Shown piece after piece: positions 12,398-24,949 of a DNA stretch of 64,000 nt (position 1 is its first letter; each line of letters begins with the position of its first letter). The position numbers and the translations under genes were made by a program. The notes under the pieces were generated by a model. It saw nothing but the letters and a program-made list of their open reading frames with translations, had not been told where the DNA came from and made no database searches. The stretch comes from Sphagnum compactum (Eukaryota; Bryophyta; Sphagnopsida; Sphagnales): the NCBI GenBank assembly GCA_965153455.1, contig OZ234493.1:29750213-29814212 (forward strand). The letters are read 5' to 3'.

Positions 12398-14040
12398 CTT
12401 TTCCAGCTGAAGAAAGAAGTCCAGTGAGCAGTACGAATATCTTGTCGTAGCACCTGTGTACAGCACTCTTACAGGAGCACGACCTTGAGCTTCGTCCTCA
12501 ATGTGCCGTTTACTTTTTTGCCTGCGTTGATCGGAGATGGACTTTCTAATTTTTAAAAAGCAAAACGTAGAAATCTTTTGTTCCTCGAGGTTGGGTGAGT
12601 GTCAGTCGATGACAGAGATACTCAAAAAAGCAACCTTTGGATTCTGTGTCCATCTGCAGGTTTGACTAGCCACTGCCTGCAATGCTTATCCTTCTCTTTT
12701 GGAGTGCAAAGCTGAAGCTGCCGCCAGCTACTTCCATACTACTTGTGCTGGCACCCAAACAAACCTACTCCAAGAATACTCACTGCCATTGCAGTTCATC
12801 ATTCCCATCGTTGTTGAACAGGGATCAGAATGACGTTCAATGTTCTCACGGGGCGTACACACCCATTATCTAAACTTGCTCAAATCATCGAGCTTCAAAT
12901 GAAACCTTTACCACAAGAAGAAGCTGATACAGCTGCAAAGAGAACCCAAAAACCAAAAGAAAAAGAATAAAACGCTTGGCAAAGGCTAGATGGAGCAGGA
13001 TGCATGGCAAGAACAAGAAGAAAGGGATCCAGCTTCCAAGCAAGCAAAGAAAGAAAGAAAGTGAGAAAGAAAGTAAGAAAGAAGCCTGAGAGCTTCTTCT
13101 ATGGATGGTGTGGCACAGTGCTTTCTTTCTTTGTCTTTTTTCTCTGCCTGGAGACACAACAACATACATACATACAATAACCCAAACATACACTCTTACA
13201 TGGGGGCCAAGGGCAATAATTAATAACAAAGACTGGTCCCCCCCCTGAGTAAAGAACAGGGGAGGAAAACTCATAATGAGAAGCAAAAGGGGGTGTTTAA
13301 TGCATTCCTTCTTCAGGTTAGAAACCATTCACACCATCAGAATTTGGGTTCTTGGGGTGTTGTTTTTAGAGAGATGGGAATTTTAACAGTGTTTTACTTC
13401 TTTTCAATTTAGTGATTGTAGCCAAAGAAGCGGCAATCATCCCCATATGAATGTTTAGCCAAATTTGAGAAACCAGATACAACAGCACAAAAATTTATAT
13501 CATCCTTCTATGTTTTTGGCTACTTACTGGAACCTCATACGAGTTTATTTGTTTTTCAAAATTTGGGTATTTAAGAAAACCCCCAAAACCCACTTTTTTG
13601 CATTTTCTTTTTACAACTTTGCCAGGAAGGAAGAAGACAGTGGATGGGAAGTGGATGAATATTTAGTTGAAAATCAGGTTATTCCATCAATCTATCTGTA
13701 GCCCTAGCAAGAATGCAAATTCCTTAGATTGGTAGAAGGATTTTTGAAATAATTTTGGACCTTCTTTTGGTTTTACTTGTAGCAATCAGCCTTTTTTTTC
13801 CGTCAATTTTGTGATGTAGCCAAAGCGGTGATGAAGCACAAGAAGGTTTAGCCAGATTTGGCTACAAGCTAAATATGAAAGTAATTTTTCTTTTCAAAAG
13901 ACCTTTGTTCTTATCGCCTGCCTACTGGAACCATGTCTGAAAATCTGGCAATATTTCTTAAATTTTGGTCAAATTATAAACATCAAAAAACACTTTATTT
14001 TAGCACTTTTAATTTTTTATTATAGCTTTCTGGCTATATG
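12398..14040. other. Upstream region of the carboxypeptidase-like gene; no second gene seen
   Basis: The first few hundred bases should hold the promoter and 5' UTR of the minus-strand gene ending at 12397, but I see no clear TATA box. A long open frame at 12885-13328 (minus) is CT-rich and low in complexity, and I do not count it as a gene. Confidence 0.4.
13041..13084. repeat. GAAA-type microsatellite
   Basis: Imperfect (AAAG)n run broken by GTGAG and GTAAG. It accounts for the serine/leucine-rich reading frames on the minus strand. Confidence 0.85.
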
Positions 14041-15885
14041 TAGCCAGCAAAACAAAGGCTGGTAGCAACGAGGCTTCCAGGACTACCTAGTCTGTCCGTG
14101 GAATGCAGCTCAGTCACCTCCACAATAGAACCTTATTGCACACAATGAGGAGTGAGGTCCTGAGGGGGTCCTGGGTTTTGGGCTCTTGTTTTCTTCCCAT
14201 GATTTTCTTGGCCTGCCCCACCCATAACCCAAACTTCCATCTGAATTCTGGACTCAAGACATGTTCGTTTCTGGAGGCTTGGACCCATCTGTGCAGTGTT
14301 GTCGCGCATGATTGATCTTCTCAGTCTTTTATGTGTCATTTAAAACGTCTTAGTTACAAATCACTATTTTGGAAATGTTTTCTTGGCGTCTTTATGAAAG
14401 GTTACATGACCCCAGTTGGCCATAAAAGGAGGCCATGTTGACATCGTCACATCCAGTACTGGAGCTAAACAACTGAGTAATCAGACGAACTAGGGGAGAA
14501 GTCAACTTGGCAAAATAGCTAAGCAAAAGGGTCTCCTGTTGATGTAAACCTGCCCAACTTTTTATTCCATTTACTGCCGACTAAACAACTCAGTAATCAG
14601 ACTGCAGAGCTCTCGATTAAGATCCAGGGCATTCAGGGTTCGGCAGGCTGTAACTTGCAAGTCAGGATTGTATTCTGGGCCACCTACTTAATGATCATTG
14701 AACTTGAGTCAACTCCTGGGCATGTCCTTAATGGACTACTCAAATCAAATGGTACACAGGTTTATGAATCGGCTTACAGTTGCAGCTGCATTCTCTTACA
14801 AATCACACGCTTGCATAGGTAAGTTTATTTCATTGCAATTTGTTTTTTGGCAGGAAACAAAATTGCTTTTTTTGCTGCTATTGAAGGGATGGGTATTTGT
14901 GGGGACTGCTTCCCCCCAGGAAATCTATTCTATATGCTGCCCATGGTCAGAATAAAATTGCACAGCCAGCACGCAAATGTACAATTGTTCCACAAATACA
15001 CAATGAGCAAAATACTCGTCTTTGATGATTTGAATGGGCAGGAGTGTGAACTTGGGGGGCTCTTCCTCCATGAGCAACTTTTGGGCAAGTCTTTGTATGC
15101 CAGTTTTATCAAGTAGCCACCTTTTCAAATGCCTTAAAAGAAAGGAAGTCATCAATGTTTGTAAGAGAAAAAACAAAATGTGATTGAAAATCACTTGAGA
15201 TTGAAACCTAGTGGCGTATCTCAAAAAAATCCTGTGATCTTCAGGTATTAGTGTGGCTAGTCAATAAATTATAGCTTTCATTAAATTACTACAGTGATAA
15301 TTTGTTTGTAAATTGTGATGGATGAAAACAGAAAATCTGCAAAATCAATGTTCCCAAGGGCTCAAGCAATGACCATTATAGGGTTTTGATTGCCAGGTGA
15401 CAGTTTGAAAGTTAGTATGCTGCAATAATCATCGCTTGTTCTTGTTCATTGGAGAGTCCTTTGCTTGCAGGACACTTGGAATAAATTTCCCTCTCAAGAA
15501 GCCAGTACTTCTTGCATGTTGTCCACATTCTTGCTCTTACAACCTCCAATTGTGTCCACTTTGGAACCCATTCTCTTTGTCAAAACATTTGAGGAACTAA
15601 CAGATTTCACAAAGTATACTCTACTAGGATGCAGTTCTGGGATGGATTATGCCCACACATGTACCCACCAAATTGCAGTTAAAGCAGCAGCAGCTTCTGC
15701 CCCCAGAATAGAAACTCAAAAGTCTCTAAATGCATTTTTGTCCATTTCCCATATTTTTTTGCCTCAGCAAATTTGGTATCTGGTGCAAGGTCAATTAATA
15801 TTTACATCCAACATGTACAACAACTGCTCTCAAAAAGTCTGGTAACAAGTTTGCAGATCATCAGTTGCTGCTATTAGAGTGCAAC
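14041..15885. other. No recognisable gene
   Basis: Moderately GC-rich for the window, with several frames of 60-126 codons on both strands (for example plus 15465-15845). None shows a known domain, and overlapping frames on the other strand are as long. It could be a decayed gene or transposon; I cannot assign it. Confidence 0.35.
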
Positions 15886-16225
15886 TAGATTCTACAACCA
15901 AGAATTGTAAGCGAGTGTGTGCATTGCTTGTTCAGTCTGTTCCTCGAGACTCCAGACTGCACTAGGAATGTCAAACTGTAGATTGGGCAGTACTTAATTA
16001 ATTACTACTTGATCAGACGTCAGTTTGAACATGATTATCTGCTAAACCCAGGGGCAATAGATTCTACAGCTAAGAGTTGTAAGCAAACAGTCAGTGTGCA
16101 AGTTTTTTGTCCATTCTGTTTGTCCAGACTGCACACTTCCAGACTCCAGACTGCGAATGTCAAACTCTGTATTGGGTTTATCAGATGTCAGTTTGAACAA
16201 CATCATTGTCTACTGTAAACCCGAG
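15886..16225. repeat. 172-bp tandem duplication
   Basis: TAGATTCTACARCYAAGA at 15886 recurs at 16058. The following words also recur in order: TTGTAAGC, the CCAGACTGC block, AATGTCAAACT, AGAYGTCAGTTTGAAC and CTGYTAAACCC. The two copies carry several small indels. Confidence 0.8.
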
Positions 16226-19200
16226 TGCCATCCAAACTCAACGTCTATGTGTGCATGGCAACTCCTCATAACCTCAAATTCATGATCATTTTATTAGTAC
16301 AAATAAGGGCACTTATGAAATATGAAGACAAAAATGTCCTGTACTACTACCAATGTAGTAACTAGCTCCCTAGTTAGGCACTAATTAATTTATTTTGAAA
16401 GTGTGAAAAAATTCTGACAAATACTTGCCTGCCTAGTGTACCTATCATGCCCACAAATCCGGAAAATGGGCAGAAGAAAGTGTTTAAACTTTGAACTACA
16501 ATCTCCTACATTTTCACAAGTCACGTAAAGAGGAAACAAATCCTTGAGAACCTTGAGAACCTGTGCATTTTATCTTGTACTTGTTATGTATGTGTGATAT
16601 GTCCTATGTTGCATTCTCAATGGGTAGTGGCAAATTAGGAATGACTTTTGATTGGACAAGTCTTCTTTCATTTTTAGTCATTAAAATGTCATGTATGATT
16701 GTCCTTTTCGTCCCTTAAGATCTTTTATCATCATTGCCTAAGCATGAATCCCCCCCCCAAATAAAAAAAGAAAAAAAGTGTTGAATTGTAAAATTTTATT
16801 TATTGCTTTTACTGTTGAAAATAAATGACAATTTTTTAAAAAAATTATTAGGCACCTTGTTGTTGAACCAAGTTACATTACTACATGTTATTCATTTTCA
16901 ATTTGTTTGGTTTCTTGTCCAAAATGAAAGGTGTAATTTTTAAAAATATTTTCAGAATGATGGGACAAATGTAGGGGCATAAGGAATATGATTCTCAAAT
17001 GGTATGTGGTAAATGATTTCAAATATGTGGAATATTTCCCACCAAGTAGTACCTTATTCAAAGTGTTACCATATAATCATGTTTTGTAGCTCGAGTGAAA
17101 CAAAATGATTTTACAACTTCTAATGGGATGGTTAGATTTTTATTCCTTTATATATCTTGGTCTTAACTATTTTACAAACTAAATAAGCAATATTGTTGTT
17201 TGTCTTTGTGAAATCAAAGTGCGGGTATATTGTATGTCTTCTTCTCCTCACTCTTCATAGGTACTACGCAAAGTGGAAAAGTTATTTTTTCTTCCCCCAA
17301 ATAGAACACCAAGAAAATCTTATAGTCCATTCGATTCTTTATGTTCTTTCCCATGGTGTATATTTGTATTTGTATACACCAGCCCAACCCCCAAAAGGAG
17401 AACTTCAAGCAAGGAAGGTACATATATCCTAGTTGGGTTTGAATGATTTGGTACAACATACTTTGTGGCATGTCCTTGAATTCTAAATTCTGCATATGCA
17501 AAGAATAGTTTCAATGTTCAAGACAAATAGGTGTAAGAAGCTAAAGTGATCCAGTCCCCGAAACACCCACTTCAAATTTCATTAAACTTTTCTTAGATCG
17601 CATCATTCATTGGGTTATGAACAATTGTTTGAAAGTTATGCAACTCCAAATTTGGAATTGGGTTCCATTTTGGAATTTGTAACGAAACCCAAGAATGTGA
17701 ACTACATTATGTGGAAAACGTCCAACAAAATCATTTCGACGTTGAAAAAAGCCAATTGTATAGGCACCAAGCAAGTTAACATCCTCATTTGAGGAAAATT
17801 GCTTCATGTGCAAGAATGATCAACTATATACATAGCAATTGATCCTTGTTTTGTTTGACATACTGTAGCCTAAAGTCAGTTTCCACATGGACAAAACAAA
17901 TTATTATTAATATTTTTATAAAATTAGTTCAATTTTATAAATTTAAAATTATTACTTTTAATGATCTACAATGATATTGTCGTATGAGGACTGAGATTCT
18001 TTAAATTGTAGCCTATGATAATTATGATGGTTTTCAATAGCTCAGCTTCATATTTTTTGGAAAATCATTTCACTATTTTAAATATTATTTGATGATGAAA
18101 TTGAGCCTATGGGAAAAGTATCTAGGCCTTTTTTATGGCTACTTCACTTCAATGATCAACATGAATACTATAGTACCTAGGTAGCTTTGGCAATTGCATG
18201 TCAAATAATTAATGTTGTTTACTTTTTAACTTTGGCATATGAATATTTTTATTTTGGAATTTTCGGTAGGCAAGGAATATGGTTATGAAAAGCAAATGAA
18301 TTGTCATAAGTTTATTGTTGTCCTGGTGGTTAAATGGTTCATTGTTAGTACATTGGAGTGGACTAGCCTAAGGTTTCGAATATGGCTACCTTCAAATGTG
18401 GTTTTAACGATTTTGATTGTATTTCTGAAATTTTCAACATAAAGCATTGATATTTTTTTCAAAAATTCAGCAAAATAAAAATCATTTAATTTATGTTGAA
18501 ACAAACTCGCCCATGTACTATGTGGTATGCTTTTTACTATTATCATTTTATATTGAAGAATCACATATTGAATATGTATTCAAGGGTTTTTTCTGGGAAT
18601 GTAAGAAGTTCTTTTCAAATATCAACTTCTTGTTAATTACATTGCTTTTCTCATATACGGTTTCCTTATGTTTCACATATATGAAAGTAAAACTTTAAGT
18701 GGATTTGTCATTCTTTCATATTGGTGTTGCCCTTGAATGCATGTACTTTGTACTTCCAAATTTTAAATATCATACTTATTATCTATTGAAATCCTAGCGT
18801 GGAAGTAGGTTTCACATATGTAGAACATGTTTGAAGCCGGGGGCTAGGGGAGGGAGGGATTGCATATCCTTGGTTTTTCCTTCCATTGATTTTCAAGATT
18901 GATGTTTGAATGTTTTCAACATCAATTCAATTTTTCACTATAGACAACATGTAACTAAATAGTTGTTACATTTGCATATCCTTGCATTTTCCTGTCACTA
19001 ATTTTCAAGCCTCATCTTTGAACACTTTCAACATCAATTTTTTTTTAATCACAACCCATGTAAACTAAATAATGTTCACACTTGCAATACTACATGTTAT
19101 TGCATTTGCACCCATGAACTTGTCGAGTGATATGAATAGTAATACAGAATTTGGACAGTAGCAAAATGATTGTTTTTAAAATATCATACTCATTTCCTAG

Positions 19201-19700
19201 TTCTTTACAATCAAGTCCAAGGGAAAAAGTTTCATTATACTATAGAAGGAAATGATGCATTTCACGGTATCTCCTCACTCACCTCAATTGCACAAAACAA
19301 ATAAATTACATGTTTAGTTTAATTTGAACCAAAAGTAGGTTAAGGTTCATCATTACCCTTGAAGCCATAAATACAAAGAATTACTCCCCTAAATTTTGTA
19401 GTTCTCCCTAGCCCTTTCATTGAAATGCAAAATTCACTAATCCCAAAAGTCCCATTCCATGTATTGTATTCATGAAGTTATCATAAAATAACTAGTTTTG
19501 ATTTTTTTGATTTTTTAATGTGTAATTTTGATGTTCCATGGATGTTTTGGGGCGATGTGTAGTGCTAACAAGCAGGTCATCGAGTAATGGCTCTGCCCAA
19601 TGTTATATGACCATGATCAATATTTTATTCCAAAGACCAACTCCTTACGAAGGAAAATAAAGAATCTTTAGGAGTATTGTATTTTTCAAAATTGAATATT
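16226..19700. other. Gene-free AT-rich stretch
   Basis: Short frames only, on both strands, with no recognised domain or splice pattern. It contains a C9 run near 16750 and a G-rich patch (GGGGGCTAGGGGAGGGAGGG) near 18839. Confidence 0.4.
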
Positions 19701-20200
19701 CAAAATTAATTCATTGTTTGGGAGGCATGTGCCAAACCTGCCAAGGTACTATAGTATATGGAATGTTTACAATTTAAAATTTTGAAAACTGAAATGTTTG
19801 AATTTTGATGTGTGAATACTGAAAGCTGAAAATTGAAAATTGTATGTGAAATGTTTGGAATTTGAAATTTTGAGAACAAAAATGTTTGAATTAGGATGTG
19901 TGAATACTGAAAGTTGAAAACTAAAAACTGAAATTTGAAATGTTTTTGTGAAATGTCTGGAAGGAATCTGAAATTTCGAAAACTAAATTGTTTAAATACT
20001 GAAAACAAAAAACAAAAAACAAAAATGTTTAAATACTGAAAATTGAAAATTGAAATGTCTGAGTATTGACTACTGAAAACTGAAATGTTTGAATACTGAA
20101 AACTAGAAACTGAAATGTCTAGATAATGAAAATTAAAAACAACAATGTTCGAATTCTAAAAACTGAAATTTGAAATCTCTATATGAAATGTCTGGAATTT
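19701..20200. repeat. A-rich tandem repeat with ~31-bp and ~88-bp periods
   Basis: Built of GAAAACTGAAATGTTTGAATACT-like words (in pieces). AATGTYTG-type starts fall at about 20054, 20084, 20115 and 20146 (~31-bp period). A longer unit is visible where TGTGAATACT at 19811 recurs at 19899. The 100-codon minus frame across it is a by-product of the repeat. Confidence 0.8.
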
Positions 20201-22202
20201 TAAATTATATCTTACATTTTACATCCATAAATTGTCAAATAAAAGCTCAACATGGCAAAAAACCCTTACGCATTTTGCTTTTATGTTGGTTGCTAGGTCC
20301 CAATGTTTTGTCTTTACAGCCAAACATGAAAACACTTACATGCTTTACATTTGAAATTGGCTATATCACACCACACACTTGAAGCAAAAACGAAAAAGAG
20401 ACCTGTTTACATCAGTCTTAGTCTCAACAGAAGTGTTTACTCATGTTTGAGTTGCAAGACACTTGAGGTTGGTACCCCATATCCAATGTTTAGTTTGAAG
20501 AGAAATAACTAAACTCTTATCATCAGTAACTTGATTCTATTACCACTTTCAAATTAGATGTTTCAAACCAACATTTGTTAATATGGACAAGATATGAAAA
20601 TTGTAGTCATAGATTCAATGTGATGTTCATAACCTTGTCCTTTCTTCAACTTCACTAAAGAGTCTGGATTCTAGCTTGTTAACTTTTTCTCAGAAGCAGA
20701 TTAGAAAGTAACTAGTCACAATGCTTTAAAAAGCCACAGGTGACCAGAATCAAGTGTAACATTAGATATTATATGTAAGAGATTTCCCTACACAACCAAG
20801 GATGCAGATAGCAAATGGCATTAAAATTGAACACATACCTTTTTATTATATCCAATCGATCAATGCTACAAAAGAATCATATTAGATTCTTATACATGGG
20901 AGAGAAACCCTGTCCAAGTTCCAGCAATTCATTACCATGTGCTTTGAAAACAACATGCACACACAATAGTGACTACATATTAATTGTTAACTATCAGTTC
21001 AATAGCCTTGTGCAAAAGCCCTTTCTTGTTACATGGGGGGAAAAGCAAAATTTTTGCTTTAACACAAATGGTCATAGCACCACACAAGATGAGTTATAGA
21101 TAAAAATGACACCCAATAAAAGACCCTCACAAGGCTGGTTGGTAGAATTGAACCAAAAAGTGAAGATCTCACAAGAGCACATATTGCAACAACTATTCAC
21201 AAAATTCCTTTTTTTTAAAAAGGAGAAACAGATCCTCCTTCAACATGAGCAAAGGAAAGTGATCTAGATTCCTCTCTGTCTCTTTCACACTTGAATATAA
21301 AAGAAGAGAGGGTGCAATGGAAGGGATACAAACCCATTATGACTTCACAATTTACTGCAGTAAAATGCACTAATTGGAACCCACAATAGGCATTTTTGCT
21401 ACATGACGTCATGAAGGAAGAAGAACAAACATGTCATGTGAATAGTTAAGCCCAACTTTGACAATCTTTTTGGGAATTTGCATGGCACCACACCCTTGAG
21501 GCATTGGAAAATGCCAAGTTTATCTTCTACTATTCATTTACTGAAGCAACAAAGCCAACCTGGCACCAAGATCAAAAGTCCACAAACCACAACGTTAAGC
21601 TCATGCTCAATGCATCAGATGAAAAGAAGCCAAGCCACCTCCATAGGCTTTTATATGCACTTTTTGATTAAAATACAAGCGCAACCTGCACCTTGCTATG
21701 AGTACATTCTCAACTTATAATATGCATGCAACAAAATCCCTTTCCTTCCAAATAAAACTTATGCACCTTTGCTAACAACTCTTGACAACAAAGACTGGGT
21801 ATTACAAGCTTTTCAACAAAACAAACAAGTATAGCTACATTGGGGACAAAATGAAACAAGAAAGAAATGGTGGTCAACTTGAGAGCAGTTTATCTCAATA
21901 TGCAAAAATTATGACAAGACAAAGATCATAACTACTCATAGAACTTTGAGTTTGTTTCCTTGATCGTTCGCTCAGTTGTCTCTGATGTGGGTCCTTGAAA
22001 TTGCATGTTGCTGGTTCATTCATTTGTGGAATGTGCATAGGTCCACCCTCCTTCTCAACTGATGTTTTTTGGAATATCATTGTGAACCCTTCACTAGTAG
22101 TAGGTCCTTTGCATCCCACGCTCTAAATTTGGGCAATGTCCCACCCTTTGCTGGTTGACAATAATCCGCACAACATAATTCAGACAAACAACAAAAAATT
22201 TG
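20201..22202. other. No recognisable gene
   Basis: Several frames of 60-94 codons occur, none with a domain I know. It may be the transcribed non-coding part of something, but I see no supporting signal. Confidence 0.35.
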
Positions 22203-22382
22203 ATGTATGATTACTCCAAACTAAACCAAAATTTTGGACCTCAACATCTTGGAGATGTAATTGCAACACACAAGGAAGAAGTTATTTCCAAACTTATTGG
22301 CTTTTCTGGCCTTCCAGCTCCTACACATGATCGAGATTTGTTGAGGGGTGTGCCAGATGTAAGTACTAACCTATGATCCCCA
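22203..22382 (+). CDS. Unrecognised 59-codon open frame, possible exon
   Basis: An ATG at 22203 opens a frame ending TGA at 22380-22382. Its composition is balanced and protein-like (it contains the words LGDVIATHKEEV and FSGLPAPTHDRDLL), unlike the AT-rich noise around it. A GTAAGT donor-like word follows a GAT codon near 22358, so the coding part may end there. I do not recognise the family. It lies just left of an inverted gypsy RNase H fragment and could be decayed element sequence. Confidence 0.3.
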
Positions 22383-22555
22383 AATGCACACCTACCTTTC
22401 TCCCATGCAAGGGAAAAAGCACCAAATCCAACCCCCCTTGCTATTAGCCTCCTAGGATAAGAAGGTTGCATTGGTGACTGGTCTGTATTGTGGCTGGAAC
22501 CTTCCGCACTACTCTGGTTTGAATTATGGTTGGAATCTCGATCTATTACACCACG

Positions 22556-22802
22556 CCTAGGTGGATTTTATGTAGATCATATGGCATTGGTCTATCTAGT
22601 CAATAAACCACAAGTTTCCGGGATAATAGCTAGGTGGTTGTTTTTGTTTTTAGAATACGACTTCATAGTAGTGTATAAGCCATGTAGAACTCATGTAATT
22701 GTAGATGCATTGTCAAAACTAACAGACACTACAAAAACCATAGGTGTGCCTGATCAAACCACAAATGCAACCAAGAATGGAAACTCTTGTTTTGTAGTTT
22801 GA
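22556..22802 (+). pseudogene. Ty3/gypsy RNase H fragment, inverted relative to its neighbour
   Basis: The plus-strand frame carries YVDHMALVYLVNKPQ and a following ARWL..LEYDF..VYKP...H..VDALSKL pattern, the C-terminal half of a Ty3/gypsy RNase H. The N-terminal half of the same domain lies at once to the right on the opposite strand, ending near 22880. The two halves meet at almost the same residue, so a short inversion is the simplest reading. Confidence 0.75.
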
Positions 22803-22879
22803 TAACTGGGAATCCTCAATATGTAGGCAAAGGGGGCCTTGCTAGGGGTCCTACAAGAGCAACAATGCCTTCTAATCTG

Positions 22880-24110
22880 AACTTGTGTAAAACAAAAACC
22901 ATTGCAAAAGCCTTTATCTCTATTGTGTTATAATTTTATTCTGTTATGTTTCAAAAGTTTAGAAGCATACACCACCAGTTGATCACGTTCCCTGTTAATT
23001 CTGAGACAACATAGCTCCTACAATTAGTAATGATGCATCTGTATGAACATGAAAAGTTCCACCTACCAATTTAGTGATATCAATATCGGTGCTTCAATAT
23101 ACTTTTGTTTGATCAACTCCCAACCTTTTGACACTCTTCTATCCAAAGAAAAGTCCTTGTTTTTTTGGTCAGTTTAGTGATTGGTGCCATAATAGCAACA
23201 AAGTTTTTGATGAAGCATTTGTAAAATTGTGCCATACCATTGAATACTTGAATTTGTTGTGAATTCTTAGGTGGTGGCATGTTTACTATTGCTTGTATTT
23301 TCTTTGGATCTAGTAGTTTCCTTTTTTAGAAACAATAAAACCCAATATCATCCTTGAAAATACCATAAATGCACATTTGCCTGGATTCAGACTAATGCCA
23401 TATTCGTCGCACTTTTGAAAACATAGTCTGAGCTTCTGTAGACGATTCTCCATTTCATTATACACTATAAAATCATCCAAAAATTTATCTTCATAAAACT
23501 GTCCAAATATTCTCTGAATGTTTTGGTAATAACTCTCTAATATGTTGGAGGTCCATTTTAAACTCCAAATAACATCACCTTCCATATAAAAGCCCCCTAA
23601 TTTGTAACAAATGTAGTATTGTATCTATCCTCTTGAGCTATAAAAATTTGATGATATCATGAATATCCATCTAAGAAAGAATATGCGTCATTTCCCTACT
23701 ACTATGTTCAAGATTTCATCTGTGAAAGGTACTGGGTATGGATCCCTTTTGTGGTTGCATTTAGTTTTTTGAAATCTGTATAGATTTTCAGTTTGCCATT
23801 TTTCTTGGATACTATTATTATGGGTGACAACCATGTAGCCTCCTTTACAGATTGAATGAATCCAATTGCTAACAACTTGTTTATGTCTTGTTTGATTACT
23901 ATAACATGGTTTGGATTTAATTTGTACTTGGCCGATGTGCTGGTGGTATAGTAGTATCCAACTCAATTTTGTGTTGTGCTAGCTTTAGTGGAATCCCTTT
24001 CAAATCTTTGTATGTCCATGCAAAAACATCTTTGAACTCCTTCAATAGCTGCTTCACTTCCAACACTTTGTTTATTTTTAATTGTGCACTAATATTCACC
24101 AATTGTGGTT
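22880..24110 (-). pseudogene. Ty3/gypsy reverse transcriptase and RNase H N-terminal half
   Basis: From the 24102 end the frame shows FAWTYKDLKGIPLKLAQH and ELDTTIPPAH, the linker before gypsy RT. Next come a frame-broken DFRK-like block, DPYPVPFTDEIL, and the catalytic FLDD at 23483-23472 followed by GISLNPGKC. Then come NMPPPKN, FNGMAQFY and MAPITKL of the RT-RNase H connection, and an RNase H start (HVHTDASLL). At least three frameshifts and several stops interrupt it. In the intact family this enzyme copies element RNA into DNA. Confidence 0.85.
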
Positions 24111-24479
24111 TGCATCAGTTCTCAGATTGAACTTCATTAATTGTTGATTTTTAATTAACGTCCATCTAGCTATTTATAATTCTTGTGCTTTGATTTGTGT
24201 TGGAGTTTCATCCATTACAACACTCCTTGGCTGATGACTATAATATGTCTTCGGATACACCTTATCCTCCAAAACTATTTTTAGCTCATATTTGTTGTCA
24301 GCTAACTTCTTTTCTATGCTCTGTACTCTAAATTCTTGTTCTGAAATACTAGTCTTCACATCTGTATCCATGATTTCCACATTTGTGGTCTTCACAGATT
24401 GAATTGTCTCACTTGTAAACTGATTATTCCTATTGAGAACAATTCTGGCTTTGTAGCAAAGATGATATCTTCTTTTTCA

Positions 24480-24940
24480 TCTGTGATACCATTCTAATAA
24501 TCGTAGCACAATACACTTCTGGTCTTCTTACTTCACCTCCCAAATGCTTGGTGATTGTAATTGTTCTAACTGTCCCATTCCCTTGTATGGTAATAATGTT
24601 ACTCCCCTAATCATGTGCCATTTTAACATCCCTCAAACATGGTCTCCTTAACAACATGGAATAACTAAAATTTACCACACTATTTTAAAATACAGTAAAC
24701 GTAGTTATGTAAGGAATGCCATGAACATATATCTTAAGATCTCTAATCAACCCCACTAGTTTTGTGGTTATTTGATATGCCATCCTTAGATTATATGGTG
24801 TAAGTTGTTTGGAAGCCTTAACCTTAATCTCAATTATTCTGTGATAATATTAATTCCAAAACCTCCATTCAGTAGCACATCTGTGAGTCGTAATTCAACA
24901 ATATCCTCTCCCTTAGGCCTCATAGGTGATCTTTTATCTA
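24480..24940 (-). pseudogene. Ty3/gypsy aspartic protease remnant
   Basis: The minus frame reads DVLLNGGFGINIITE at the place of the retropepsin active site, where the catalytic Asp has become Asn. It is followed by PYNLRMA, VGLIRDLKIYVHGIPY and SYSMLLRRPWLRD. The order and spacing match gypsy proteases that precede the RT found next to it. Stops and a lost active-site residue make it non-functional. Confidence 0.75.
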
Positions 24941-24949
24941 GTAAATAAC

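Noticed and set aside
12885-13328. 147-codon open frame on the minus strand
   Set aside because: Leu/Ser/Phe-rich product of a CT-rich tract with GAAA repeats; no domain and no splice context.
15465-15845. 126-codon open frame on the plus strand
   Set aside because: No family resemblance, no conserved motif, and no splice partner.
19706-20008. 100-codon minus-strand frame
   Set aside because: Produced by the A-rich tandem repeat; no independent evidence for coding.
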